Assembly: GCA_951813525.2 (NCBI GenBank)
Contig: CATOTJ020000003.1
Span: 1,240,001 to 1,304,000 of the forward strand
Reading direction: 5' to 3'
Length of the DNA stretch: 64,000 bases
From: Thermohalobaculum sp951813525
GTDB taxonomy: Bacteria; Pseudomonadota; Alphaproteobacteria; Rhodobacterales; Rhodobacteraceae
In this document: positions 17,059 through 25,281 of the stretch, one piece after another
Position numbering within the stretch: the stretch's first letter is position 1
How the letters are laid out: every line of letters starts with the position of its first letter
Notes under the pieces: model-generated
Told to the model about the DNA's origin: nothing
Databases searched by the model: none
The model's input: only the letters and a program-made list of their open reading frames with translations
Made by a program: the position numbers and the translations under genes

Positions 17059-17502
17059 ATGTCCGCAGTGACCCAGGATCTGATGAAGCTGTATTCTCAG
17101 CGCATTCTCGCGCTGGCTGGTGGGATTCCGCGGATCGGCCGGCTGACGGCGCCGGACGGCACGGCGATGAAGCGCTCGCCGCTTTGCGGATCGACCGTAA
17201 CAGTCGACGTAACCGTCGATGATGGCGCCGTGGTTGATTTCGCGCAGGACGTCAAAGCCTGCGCGCTGGGTCAGTCTTCGGCCTCGGTGCTGGGATCGCA
17301 GGTAATCGGCCGAACGCGTGGCCAGATCCAGACGGCGCGTGATCAGTTGCATGCCATGCTGAAATCGGATGGCCCTGCACCCGATGCGCCCTTTGACGAG
17401 CTCGAGGCGCTGCTGCCTGCCAGGGATTACAAGAACCGCCACGCCTCGATCCTGCTGGCCTGGGATGCGACGCTGGCGGCCATCGATCAGGCGGGGACCT
17501 GA
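17059..17502 (+). CDS. NifU-like iron-sulfur scaffold family protein
   Basis: A 147-residue protein of the IscU/NifU N-terminal family. It keeps three cysteines at positions expected for cluster ligands: SPLCGSTVTVDV near 43, then DVKACALGQSSASVL near 68; the third ligand cysteine near the C-terminus of canonical IscU is not seen. In Rhodobacterales such shortened relatives are common and may not act as true scaffolds. GGGAG precedes ATG 17059. The next gene begins one base after its stop, so they are co-transcribed. Confidence 0.8.
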   Translation: MSAVTQDLMKLYSQRILALAGGIPRIGRLTAPDGTAMKRSPLCGSTVTVDVTVDDGAVVDFAQDVKACALGQSSASVLGSQVIGRTRGQIQTARDQLHAMLKSDGPAPDAPFDELEALLPARDYKNRHASILLAWDATLAAIDQAGT

Positions 17503-17503
17503 A

Positions 17504-18007
17504 ATGCGCATATTAATGCTGATCACCGCAACGCTGCTGGTGTCGGCGCTGCCGGTTACGGTGCGTGCACAAGGCGGCCTGACGATTGAGAAGGTCGCGG
17601 CGGCGTTCGAAGACGTCTGCGTCCGTCAGGCCCCCGGCTTCAGACGGTCGCGCGGGTTGATGGCACGCCATGGGCTGGTCGATGATCGCGGCGGTGGAAC
17701 CGTCTATCACAGTACGGGCGTCATCTCGATCAAGGTCCAGAAAGTCCGGCCCGGGCAGGAGACGGAGCGGCTGCGCTGTTCATTGGTCTACGAGCTGCCG
17801 GACGGGCCGGGCGCGTCGGCGGCGATCGAAAAAATCGCGCTGCGGCTTGGCGAGGATGCTTGGGATCGGCGCGAGATGACCACCCGTTCAGGCAGCGCAA
17901 TGACCGTTTGGCGCGTTCTGGTCGGCGACAAGAACGGCGAGCTATTCCATGTCCCGTTCCGCAGTCTGGATCGTGATGGGCTTGGGATCATGGTGATCCA
18001 GTTTTAG
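17504..18007 (+). CDS. Exported protein, paralogue of the next gene
   Basis: A 167-residue protein with a signal peptide (MRILMLITATLLVSALPV, cleavage near VRA). The mature part is like that of the following gene: both share a pattern of F-x-D-[VI]-C near the start of the mature domain, G-[TV]-[VF]-Y, and L-R-C-S-[LV]-V-Y-E. The two cysteines may form a disulfide. I do not recognise the family. GGGGA lies before the ATG, which sits two bases after the NifU-like stop. Confidence 0.75.
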   Translation: MRILMLITATLLVSALPVTVRAQGGLTIEKVAAAFEDVCVRQAPGFRRSRGLMARHGLVDDRGGGTVYHSTGVISIKVQKVRPGQETERLRCSLVYELPDGPGASAAIEKIALRLGEDAWDRREMTTRSGSAMTVWRVLVGDKNGELFHVPFRSLDRDGLGIMVIQF

Positions 18008-18019
18008 GGCGCGGGGTCT

Positions 18020-18049
18020 GGCCGACCCAATTTTGGCCGACCCAATTTT
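18020..18049 (+). repeat. Two perfect tandem 15-base repeats
   Basis: GGCCGACCCAATTTT occurs twice in immediate succession between the two paralogous exported-protein genes. The copies are identical and the next three bases (GGC) continue the unit. It may be a recent slippage duplication or a double binding site 40-70 bases before the next start. Confidence 0.8.
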
Positions 18050-18089
18050 GGCTACTGTATTCTCGCTCATGAAATGTGGGGAGCGATCC

Positions 18090-18656
18090 TTGAAAATCGA
18101 TCTCGCAAAGACCTGGTTCCGGCGCGCCACAATCGCCGGACTGGGTCTCCTTCTCGCAGCCTGTGCAGAGCCGGTCCGACTCTCGAAACCATCGGTCGGG
18201 ATCGTTGCGGTTGACGGCGCCGTAACGGCGTTCTCCGATATCTGCCTGGACACCGCGCCGGATTTCGCCGGGGCCCCGGCACGCTTTGCCCGCAACGGTC
18301 TGCGGAACAAGGGCCGCCGCGGTGTCTTCTATGATGCCACCGAGACGCTGTCGGTCCGGGTCGACAGGGTCGAGACTGTAAATGGTCCGATGCTGCGGTG
18401 CTCGGTCGTCTATGAAGATCCGAACAGAACCATCGCCGCGGAGCGGATCGACCGAATGGTGGCGGACCGGGGCGCTGCCATTAAGGATGTTCGCCGCGCG
18501 CGGTTTCCAACTGTTCAGGGCGGCGAGCGCGATGGGCTGGCCTGGAGGTTTTTGACCAAGGGACGGGCCGGTGAGTTGATGGATGTGCCCCATACCGGAA
18601 ATGGCAATCTGGGTATTTTGATCCTGCAGTTTCCGATTAGTGGCACACAGACCTAA
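18090..18656 (+). CDS. Putative lipoprotein, paralogue of the preceding gene
   Basis: A protein of about 188 residues with a lipoprotein signal ending in the lipobox L-L-A-A-C near residue 25. The mature domain is a divergent copy of the preceding exported protein. The best start is a TTG at 18090, eight bases after GGGGAG; the ATG at 18069 would place that site inside the gene and would add CGERS ahead of a signal peptide. The product is likely anchored in the outer membrane or periplasmic face. Function unknown. Confidence 0.7.
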   Translation: MKIDLAKTWFRRATIAGLGLLLAACAEPVRLSKPSVGIVAVDGAVTAFSDICLDTAPDFAGAPARFARNGLRNKGRRGVFYDATETLSVRVDRVETVNGPMLRCSVVYEDPNRTIAAERIDRMVADRGAAIKDVRRARFPTVQGGERDGLAWRFLTKGRAGELMDVPHTGNGNLGILILQFPISGTQT

Positions 18657-18977
18657 GCCCTGCTCTGTCTGAATCGTTTTGGCAGTGCGGCGGCGCCCGC
18701 CCGTCCGTCCACGGCGGCAGTCAAACGCTGAACGCAGTACTTTCGGCGATCTAAGCGAACGGCCTTATTTGGTTAACCGATGCGCGGATCGTGACGCCAT
18801 TCGCTGGGTGCACCGCCCGCGTTATCGCTGCGCGCTGTTGTGCCGCTGGACACTTCCCGGAATGCGCCTTATACGGCCCCCGCCCGGGTTTTCCGCACTG
18901 CGTTTGGCCCGCGAAACCTTTTTTCCGGGGCGTGCCCCGGCACAGGCCGAAAAAGATACCGAGGACGAGGAAAAGAT
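18657..18977 (+). promoter_or_regulatory. Leader region of hppA
   Basis: This 321-base gap has no convincing gene. It holds a palindrome GGTTAACC at 18771 and a perfect hairpin (CCGGGGC-GT-GCCCCGG) at 18925-18940, 37 bases before the hppA start and preceded by a T-run. The hairpin is placed to influence hppA mRNA stability or translation. No promoter could be assigned with confidence. Confidence 0.35.
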
Positions 18978-21008
18978 ATGGATTCCGCACTTACCTACCT
19001 GCCGCCCATCCTGGGCATCGTGGGTTTGGTCGTTGCCTTCATGCTGTACGGCATGGTCATGAAATACCCCGAAGGCGATGCCAACATCAAAAAGATCGGT
19101 GACAAGATCCACGAAGGCGCCATGGTCTTCATGCGCCGAGAGTACTCGATCCTCATCATGTTCCTGGCGGTTCAGGTCGTTCTGACCTTTGCCTTTTTGG
19201 ACACCAATGTCGGTATCGCCGTGATCGTCGGCGCGATGTCGTCTTCAATTGCCGGCTGGGTCGGCATGTATTCGGCGACCAAGGCGAATGTTCGTACGGC
19301 GACTGCGGCGCAGACCGATGGTGCTGCTTCGGCCCTGACGGTTGCGTTCTTCGGCGGATCGATCATGGGCCTCTGTGTTGCCGCGCTGGGTTTGATCGGT
19401 TTGGGCGGTCTTTACATATATGTGGGCGGTAACGCGCACAGCCTGGAAGGCTTTGGCATGGGCGCCTCGACTGTGGCCCTGTTCAGCCGTGTCGGCGGCG
19501 GTATTTTCACCAAGGCGGCCGATGTCGGTGCCGATCTGGTCGGCAAAGTCGAGGCCGGTATTCCCGAAGATGACCCCCGCAACCCGGGCGTCATTGCCGA
19601 TAATGTCGGCGACAATGTCGGCGACGTGGCCGGCATGGGCTCGGACATTTTCGAATCTTACTGTGGCGCCATGATCGCGACCATCGCGATTGCGGCGACC
19701 TACACCATGGGCGGTTTCAACGGTATCTTCGGAACCGAAGTGGCCGAGGCAGAATTCACCGATCTTCAGGCATCCATGATGTTCCTGCCACTGGGTCTTG
19801 CGGCACTGGGTCTGGTTGCATCGATCATCATGATCTTTGTGGTCAAGTCGCAGTCGTCGAAAGAACCCGCATCGGCCCTGCGCACCGGCACACTGGGCGC
19901 GCCGGTCCTGTTCCTGGCCGGTGCAGTTGCGCTGATCCTGGGCCTGGGCCTGCCGCTGAACATCTGGTTCGCTGTGATCACGGGCGCCGCAGGCGGTGTC
20001 GCCATCGGTCTGATCACCGAATACTACACGGCCGCTGCTCCGGTGCGCAAAATCGCAGCGTCCGGTGAAACCGGTCCTGCGACTGTTATGATCACAGGCC
20101 TGGCCGTTGGCATGCAGTCGGTTGTGCTGCCGCTCTTGTGCATCGCTGCAATCGTCTACGTCTCGACCTACCTGGCCGGTCTCTACGGCGTCGGTGTCGC
20201 GGCTGTCGGCATGCTGGCCACGGTCGGGATCACCATGGCAATCGATGCCTACGGCCCGGTTGCCGATAACGCGGGCGGCATTGCCGAGATGGGCGAGATG
20301 GGCGCGGAAGTTCGCGAGATCACCGACAGCCTGGACGAGCTCGGCAACACCACGGCGGCGATCGGCAAGGGCTTTGCCATCGGCGCTGCCGCTCTGGCGG
20401 CCCTGGCGATCATTGCGGCGTTCGTTCAGACCGTTGGTGCCCACAAGGAAACGTTCGAGCTTCGACTGGACGATCCGATCGTGCTGGTGGGTCTATTCAT
20501 CGGCGGTACGATCCCGTTCCTGGTCGCTTCGATCACAATGACGGCCGTTGGCGATGCTGCCTTTGATATGATCAACGAGATCCGCCGTCAGTTCCGCGAG
20601 ATCCCGGGACTGATGGAAGGCAAAGCCGAACCGGACAGTGCCAGGTGCGTGGAAATCGCAACCACGGCAGCGCTGAAGCGTATGATCCTGCCGGGCGTCA
20701 TCGCTGTTGGCGCACCCCCCGCGGTCGGTCTGCTGATCGGTCCCGAGGCACTTGGCGGTATGCTGGGCGGCTCGCTTCTGGGCTGTGTCCTGATGGCCCT
20801 GATGATGGCCAATGCAGGCGGTGCCTGGGACAATGCCAAGAAGTATGTCGAAAAGGGCAACCACGGCGGCAAGGGCACAGACACCCACGCCGCCGTTGTC
20901 GTTGGTGACACCGTCGGTGACCCGTTCAAAGACACCTCCGGCCCGTCGATGAACATCCTGATCAACGTGATGGCCATCGTGTCGCTGGTGATCGCACCGC
21001 TGCTGTAA
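18978..21008 (+). CDS. hppA: Membrane-bound ion-translocating pyrophosphatase
   Basis: A 676-residue integral membrane pyrophosphatase with about 16 membrane segments; it couples pyrophosphate hydrolysis to H+ or Na+ pumping across the inner membrane. The substrate-binding motifs are intact: DVGADLVGKVEAGIPEDDPR near 190, DNVGDNVGDVAGMGSD near 215, and late DTVGDPFKDTSGPS near 645. At the position that separates the classes it reads GNTTAAIGKG, with alanine in place of the lysine of K+-independent enzymes such as that of Rhodospirillum rubrum, so a K+-dependent enzyme is predicted. ATG 18978 is preceded by GAGGAAAAGAT; the upstream in-frame ATG has no site and adds a hydrophilic tail. Confidence 0.96.
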   Translation: MDSALTYLPPILGIVGLVVAFMLYGMVMKYPEGDANIKKIGDKIHEGAMVFMRREYSILIMFLAVQVVLTFAFLDTNVGIAVIVGAMSSSIAGWVGMYSATKANVRTATAAQTDGAASALTVAFFGGSIMGLCVAALGLIGLGGLYIYVGGNAHSLEGFGMGASTVALFSRVGGGIFTKAADVGADLVGKVEAGIPEDDPRNPGVIADNVGDNVGDVAGMGSDIFESYCGAMIATIAIAATYTMGGFNGIFGTEVAEAEFTDLQASMMFLPLGLAALGLVASIIMIFVVKSQSSKEPASALRTGTLGAPVLFLAGAVALILGLGLPLNIWFAVITGAAGGVAIGLITEYYTAAAPVRKIAASGETGPATVMITGLAVGMQSVVLPLLCIAAIVYVSTYLAGLYGVGVAAVGMLATVGITMAIDAYGPVADNAGGIAEMGEMGAEVREITDSLDELGNTTAAIGKGFAIGAAALAALAIIAAFVQTVGAHKETFELRLDDPIVLVGLFIGGTIPFLVASITMTAVGDAAFDMINEIRRQFREIPGLMEGKAEPDSARCVEIATTAALKRMILPGVIAVGAPPAVGLLIGPEALGGMLGGSLLGCVLMALMMANAGGAWDNAKKYVEKGNHGGKGTDTHAAVVVGDTVGDPFKDTSGPSMNILINVMAIVSLVIAPLL

Positions 21009-21046
21009 GGCAGATGCGGGTCAAGGCCCGCCCTTCGAAATCGGAA

Positions 21047-21076
21047 AGGCCCGGGGCGAAAGCTCCGGGCCTTTTT
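21047..21076 (+). terminator. Strong terminator of hppA
   Basis: An 11-base stem (AGGCCCGGGGC and GCTCCGGGCCT, one mismatch) with a GAAA tetraloop is followed by TTTTT, 38 bases after the hppA stop. This is a textbook intrinsic terminator. Confidence 0.9.
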
Positions 21077-21265
21077 GCGTGAAGAGCGATTCTGTGGCGG
21101 CGATTGGGTGCTTTGATCCGTATGCCGTCCAAAAAAGCGAGTCCTGTCAGACACTTATGGAAGTCATTGATTCTTAACAGGAAAGTTCACATATTGAGAA
21201 TGGGCGGGCAGGCGCTGGATCACTCCCGAGTTGGCATCTGCTGGCAACACCCGGAGCGGTGTGCA

Positions 21266-22096
21266 TTAGGGACCAGGGGTCCGCCCACACCAACACTCTC
21301 GGATAAAATCCATCTGTTCCGGGCCGCAATTTGCAGCATGCAGCCCCGGAACAATTGTCAAACCACAATCTTTTGTGCGGCCTCCGATACTCATCAATTG
21401 GTGGATTAGTCTTCGCGCATACGAGGGTTCGAAATTTCCATAAATGTTCGGTTCCAGTGCGGTAAAAAATGCGCTCGTTATACAATCTGCCAATTGCAGA
21501 CCAGCTCTATTTGAATGGTCCTCAACCTGGATACCATCTATGTCCAGTATATCCCAATTCGTCGAACGCGGTGCCTTGATCGAATCTTGGCCGTTGCGAA
21601 GCAATCGCAGATAATCTTTCATGCTCTCATAATCAGTTCCACCACGCTTCGAGAACACGATCCGCAGCTGCGCTGGATCTGGCCAAGATCGGGTTTGGCA
21701 AAACAGAATCAACCTTTCGATCAGCCAGCGAACAAGGTAATTATATAAAACGCCCTTCGTTTTGAAGGTCGATGCATATTTTGATTCTGGAATGGTTACT
21801 TTATGAGAAAGCGTCAATGCTGCACGAATTGGTAATGAAGATAACTCGGAGCTTACGACAACTCGCTGATCATGATTTAGTTTTGCCCAATGCAAGTCCT
21901 TTGATCGCTTCTCGGGAAATTTTTCTCTAATCGCACGCTTCCACGTCGGGACCTTTGCGTCATTCTTGGCCCGCACGAGCATCGCGCCCATGATCAACCA
22001 ATGCGACTGCCCGCCAATCTGCCGCGGCTGCTTAAGCTTGCCGAAACCCTCGTCACCTGCTTCGTCGATATACGCAGTAAATATCTCCATGTTCAC
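21266..22096 (-). CDS. DUF3800 protein, compositionally foreign
   Basis: A 276-residue (or 274 from ATG 22090) protein. The N-terminal YIDEAGDEG and the late LQLADCITSAFF are the conserved acidic motifs of DUF3800, a family thought to have an RNase H-like, possibly nuclease, fold; no activity is established to my knowledge. The gene is visibly more AT-rich than its surroundings, uses A/T-ending codons, has no strong ribosome site and stands alone, which suggests horizontal acquisition. No integrase, repeats or partner genes flank it. The 189 bases between it and the hppA terminator and the 129 bases upstream hold nothing further. Confidence 0.75.
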   Translation of the reverse strand: MNMEIFTAYIDEAGDEGFGKLKQPRQIGGQSHWLIMGAMLVRAKNDAKVPTWKRAIREKFPEKRSKDLHWAKLNHDQRVVVSSELSSLPIRAALTLSHKVTIPESKYASTFKTKGVLYNYLVRWLIERLILFCQTRSWPDPAQLRIVFSKRGGTDYESMKDYLRLLRNGQDSIKAPRSTNWDILDIDGIQVEDHSNRAGLQLADCITSAFFTALEPNIYGNFEPSYARRLIHQLMSIGGRTKDCGLTIVPGLHAANCGPEQMDFIRECWCGRTPGP

Positions 22097-22225
22097 ACAA
22101 TGCGGATCGTATCAACAATTCACAAGCATTCGATTTTTATAACTGACGCCGAATTACTATTAACCCGTTCAACTTAGCAAGACGAGGCCGCAACTCTCAT
22201 CGCCCGCATTCAATTGGAGTTCCCA

Positions 22226-22657
22226 TCACCCATCCAGATAGGCAAAACTGCACGTCGTCGTCGCCGCGATCTTTCCGCCTGGTGCCCGGAACTCGGCCCT
22301 TGTCGTCGCCATGCGCCGTCCGTTCGACAACGCTGTTATTTCGATCTCGACATCGCCCTCTGGCAGGGGGCGCATGAAATGGGTGGTCAGGTCGACCGTG
22401 GTACAGGGGCGGAATGTACCGTTCAGGGCTGACAGGGTCACGACCGACCCGGTGTCCGCCGCCGACGCAATCGCCTGACCGCAGACGACCCCGCCGCCCG
22501 GTCCGCCGCCGCGGGTCAGGTCGGGGTTCTTGGGCAGACGCATCTTCAGACCGGTCTCGGTGACGGCTTCAACGCGCAGGCCCATGGCCTGAATCCATGC
22601 AGCAAAGACGTCGTCCAGAAATTCCTGTGATTGTACCACTGTCCACGCGTCGGTCAT
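22226..22657 (-). CDS. PaaI-type hot-dog thioesterase
   Basis: A 143-residue hot-dog-fold protein of the PaaI/YdiI thioesterase type. It has GGGPGGGVVCGQAIASAAD around residue 50, in place of the more common nucleophile-helix G-x-x-x-x-x-D, and TTVDLTTHFMRPLPEGDVE around 90, a family hallmark. It probably hydrolyses an acyl-CoA. ATG 22657 has AGGGAGCG upstream; an ATG at 22696 is in frame but less likely. Confidence 0.8.
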   Translation of the reverse strand: MTDAWTVVQSQEFLDDVFAAWIQAMGLRVEAVTETGLKMRLPKNPDLTRGGGPGGGVVCGQAIASAADTGSVVTLSALNGTFRPCTTVDLTTHFMRPLPEGDVEIEITALSNGRRMATTRAEFRAPGGKIAATTTCSFAYLDG

Positions 22658-22853
22658 GCTCGCTCCCTGTCTGACGATTGCGGCGCCATCATCCATGCAG
22701 CCTGCGGCAAATCAAGCTCGGCGATATCAATCCGGGGCAGGGACGATCGATCGCGGCCCATGGCAATTTTCGGCATCGGCGTTTGACCCGCCATCGCAGC
22801 GATCTTAGGATCGCGCTGCACACGAAGACCGATTTGTACCAAAGGGCATCTGC

Positions 22854-23294
22854 GTGACCGAGCTTGCTCAGTTCAACTTTGCACTGCCGCGTTGGCCGCT
22901 GGACGATCCGCGCATGAGCGGGTTCACCGATAATATTCAACGGATCAATGGTCTGGCGGAACGGACGCCCGGCTATCTCTGGCGCATGTTGGATGAAAGC
23001 GGCCCCGATGCGCCAAAATTTCCCGAGCATCCGACGATGACGATCACTCTGTCGGTCTGGCGCGATCTTGAAAGCCTGCGCCGGTTCACATGGAACACTT
23101 TGCACAAACAGTTCCGTTTGCGCCGGTCCGAATGGTTCGTGCCTTGGGACGGCCCATATCTGGCTTTGTGGCCCGTTCCGGACGGACACCGGCCGAATGG
23201 CGGCGAGGCGATGGCGATGCTCGACAAACTGCACCGTCAAGGCCCGACCGCCGCGGTGTTCGGGACCGAAGCACTGATGCCGGAGGCCGCATGA
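22854..23294 (+). CDS. DUF3291 domain protein
   Basis: A 146-residue protein with the DUF3291 pattern: LAQFNFALPRWPLDDPRM at the start, then FTDNIQRINGLAERTPGYLWR and a conserved WRDLESLRRFTW near 70. The family resembles small ferredoxin-like monooxygenase folds, and its role is unknown. The start is a GTG at 22854 with AAAGGGC upstream. It overlaps the following VOC gene by four bases (ATGA), so the two are translated together and may act in one pathway. Confidence 0.8.
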   Translation: MTELAQFNFALPRWPLDDPRMSGFTDNIQRINGLAERTPGYLWRMLDESGPDAPKFPEHPTMTITLSVWRDLESLRRFTWNTLHKQFRLRRSEWFVPWDGPYLALWPVPDGHRPNGGEAMAMLDKLHRQGPTAAVFGTEALMPEAA

Positions 23295-23692
23295 AAACCT
23301 TGCGCGCAATGCCGATCCTGCAGGTGCGCGATGTGCGCGCCTCGGCCGATTTTTATGCCCAGCTGGGCTTTGTCTGCCATGGATTCTGGGGCGATCCGCC
23401 GGCTTTTGCGATCGTGCAGCGCGGCGAGGTGACGTTGGGTGTTTTTTTGCCGGCGTCGGGCACAATCGTTCCGAACGATCAATGGGCGGCATACATCTAT
23501 GTCGATGACGTCGACGCATTACATGCGGAACTGACGGCAGAGGGCGTCCAGCCAACAGCGGTCGAAGATCAACCCTATGGTTGCCGTGACTTTGATGTCA
23601 CGGACTCGGATGGGCACCGGATCGCCTTTGGGCAGGATGTGACGTCGAATGCGAACGGCCCCGGCTTGGCATCGGACCGGGGAAGAGGATAG
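23291..23692 (+). CDS. VOC-family (glyoxalase/bleomycin resistance-like) protein
   Basis: A 133-residue vicinal oxygen chelate fold protein. It opens with MPILQVRDVRASADFYAQLG, the family's first beta-alpha unit, and ends with FDVTDSDGHRIAFGQ, containing the conserved acidic/D-G-H region. Such proteins bind metal-coordinated small molecules or sequester antibiotics; the ligand cannot be inferred. The ATG lies within the stop of the DUF3291 gene. Confidence 0.85.
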   Translation: MKTLRAMPILQVRDVRASADFYAQLGFVCHGFWGDPPAFAIVQRGEVTLGVFLPASGTIVPNDQWAAYIYVDDVDALHAELTAEGVQPTAVEDQPYGCRDFDVTDSDGHRIAFGQDVTSNANGPGLASDRGRG

Positions 23693-23743
23693 TCGTCGCC
23701 AATCAGGGCCTTCCCGATCAAGACGTTCCCGGCTGTGGCGCCG

Positions 23744-24619
23744 TCAGCCCCGGGAAGACAGAAAGTCCGCAACCTCTGCCGCCGACGGGATCGCATCGCC
23801 TGCGCCTGGCCGTGTCACCTGCAATGCTGCCGCAGCGGCGGCGCGTTGCAGGGCCGCGGCAGGCGCGTCGCCCCGGTCCAGCCCCGCCAGAAAAAAGCCC
23901 AGGAACGTATCGCCAGCGCCGGTTGTATCGACGGTCGTCACAGGAAACGCGGGGGTCGTGATCGCCGCCCCGTCTGCCCGATAAACGGCACCGCGTTCGC
24001 CCAGTGTCACCAGCAGCGCGCGCACGGGCAGTTCGGCAATGGGGCACCCCGCCTGGGCTGCCAGTTGTTCGGCCTCGACCTCGTTAACGGCGACCAGATC
24101 GGCAAGGTCCAGCATCTCGTTCGCCGCCCCGGCATCGAACGGCGCGGCAGCATAGGCAATCTTCAGCCCCGCCGCGCGGCCCGCCTGCGCGGCAGCCGAC
24201 ACCAGATTGGTTTCGTTTTGCAGCAACAGCCAATCTCCCGGCGCTGCGCGGGCAATGGCGGCGTTCAGATCCGCCATCGTCAAAGCCTGATTGGCGCCGG
24301 AATGAACGACAATCACGTTCTCTCCCGCATCGTCGACCATGATCAGCCCGTGCCCGGTTTCGACGTCTCCGATCTTCAGATCGGTGACATCGCATCCTGC
24401 CGCTGCCAACTGGTCCCGGCACCATGCGCCGTCCGGCCCGACTGCCCCGGCATGACGAACCACTGCCCCGGCGGCGCAGGCTGCCAGCGACATATTCGCG
24501 CCTTTGCCGCCCAACCCGCGCAGATAACCCTTGTCCAGGATGGTTTCGCCCGGCGCCGGATGACGGGCCACCCGGTAGGCGTGGTCGATATTGATCGACC
24601 CGATATTCAAGATCGTCAT
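23744..24619 (-). CDS. PfkB-family sugar kinase, ribokinase-like
   Basis: A 291-residue kinase of the PfkB family. It opens ILNIGSINIDHAYRV, has the N-terminal signature GGKGANMSLAACAAG near residue 37 and the C-terminal signature DTTGAGDTFLGFFLAGL near 232 with the catalytic aspartate. The GGKGAN motif points to ribokinase-like sugar or nucleoside substrates. It overlaps the upstream TrpF-like gene by four bases, and that gene overlaps the methyltransferase gene by four bases, so all three are one operon. No sugar transporter is nearby. Confidence 0.88.
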   Translation of the reverse strand: MTILNIGSINIDHAYRVARHPAPGETILDKGYLRGLGGKGANMSLAACAAGAVVRHAGAVGPDGAWCRDQLAAAGCDVTDLKIGDVETGHGLIMVDDAGENVIVVHSGANQALTMADLNAAIARAAPGDWLLLQNETNLVSAAAQAGRAAGLKIAYAAAPFDAGAANEMLDLADLVAVNEVEAEQLAAQAGCPIAELPVRALLVTLGERGAVYRADGAAITTPAFPVTTVDTTGAGDTFLGFFLAGLDRGDAPAAALQRAAAAAALQVTRPGAGDAIPSAAEVADFLSSRG

Positions 24620-25281
24620 GTCCCCTCCCGATCCGCCCGGTCGATTTCGGACATGAACGCGGTCAGCTTATCCGCGTCCAATCGTTCATCCGTGCGCAGG
24701 CCGGAACAGACGTCGATCCCGAACGGGCGCACCTGGCGCACGGCGGCTGCGACATTGTCCGGCGTCAGACCGCCCGCCAGAAAGACCGGGATCGGGGATG
24801 TCCGCGTGAACGCCTCGGATATTGCCCAATCGTGAACCCGCCCGGTACCGCCCAGTTCACCGCCACCCGGGCGGCCCGAATCCAACAAGAACGCATCGGC
24901 CCGGCGCGAGTAAGCTGCGATCAGGCTTAGTGCGCCCTGGTCCTCGACATGGATGACCTGAAACCGGCGCACCCCCGGCAGGCGACGGGCCAGCTCTTCG
25001 TGAACACGCGGCTCGACATGGCGGACCAGTTGCACGGCGTACACATTTGCGGCCCGGATATCGCACTCGATCTGCTCGGCGGTTTCCGATTGCGTCAAAA
25101 GCACCGGCGTGACCCAGGCCGGTGCCGCGTCCGCGATCTGTCGGCAGGATTGCGGCGTTATGATCCCGGCCCCGGATGGCATCGGACCGACCAGGCCGAC
25201 CAGATCGGCGCCTGCAGCGGCTGCCAGGGCGGCTTCGGCGGGCGATGCCATGCAACAGATCTTGACGCGGATACGGCTCAT
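24616..25281 (-). CDS. Phosphoribosylanthranilate isomerase-like protein (TrpF family)
   Basis: A 221-residue TIM-barrel protein of the TrpF family. It keeps the catalytic cysteine of the first strand (V-K-I-C at residues 6-9) and an aspartate in DAFLLDSGRPGG near 130, with the phosphate-binding GGTGRVHDW and LAGGLTPDN. Several family positions differ: VKICCMAS replaces VKICGLT, VQLVRH replaces VQLHG, and GIDVCSGLRT replaces GVDVSSGVE. No trp gene is nearby, and the partner is a PfkB kinase. It could be the genome's TrpF, or a paralogue acting on another phosphoribosyl-type compound. Confidence 0.75.
   Translation of the reverse strand: MSRIRVKICCMASPAEAALAAAAGADLVGLVGPMPSGAGIITPQSCRQIADAAPAWVTPVLLTQSETAEQIECDIRAANVYAVQLVRHVEPRVHEELARRLPGVRRFQVIHVEDQGALSLIAAYSRRADAFLLDSGRPGGGELGGTGRVHDWAISEAFTRTSPIPVFLAGGLTPDNVAAAVRQVRPFGIDVCSGLRTDERLDADKLTAFMSEIDRADREGT

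Noticed and set aside
19245..20444. 399-residue minus-strand open frame inside hppA
   Set aside because: It is a shadow of the hppA reading frame with the usual low-complexity composition.
21077..22225. The DUF3800 region considered as a mobile element
   Set aside because: No integrase, transposase, terminal repeats or attachment-like duplications could be seen around the gene.
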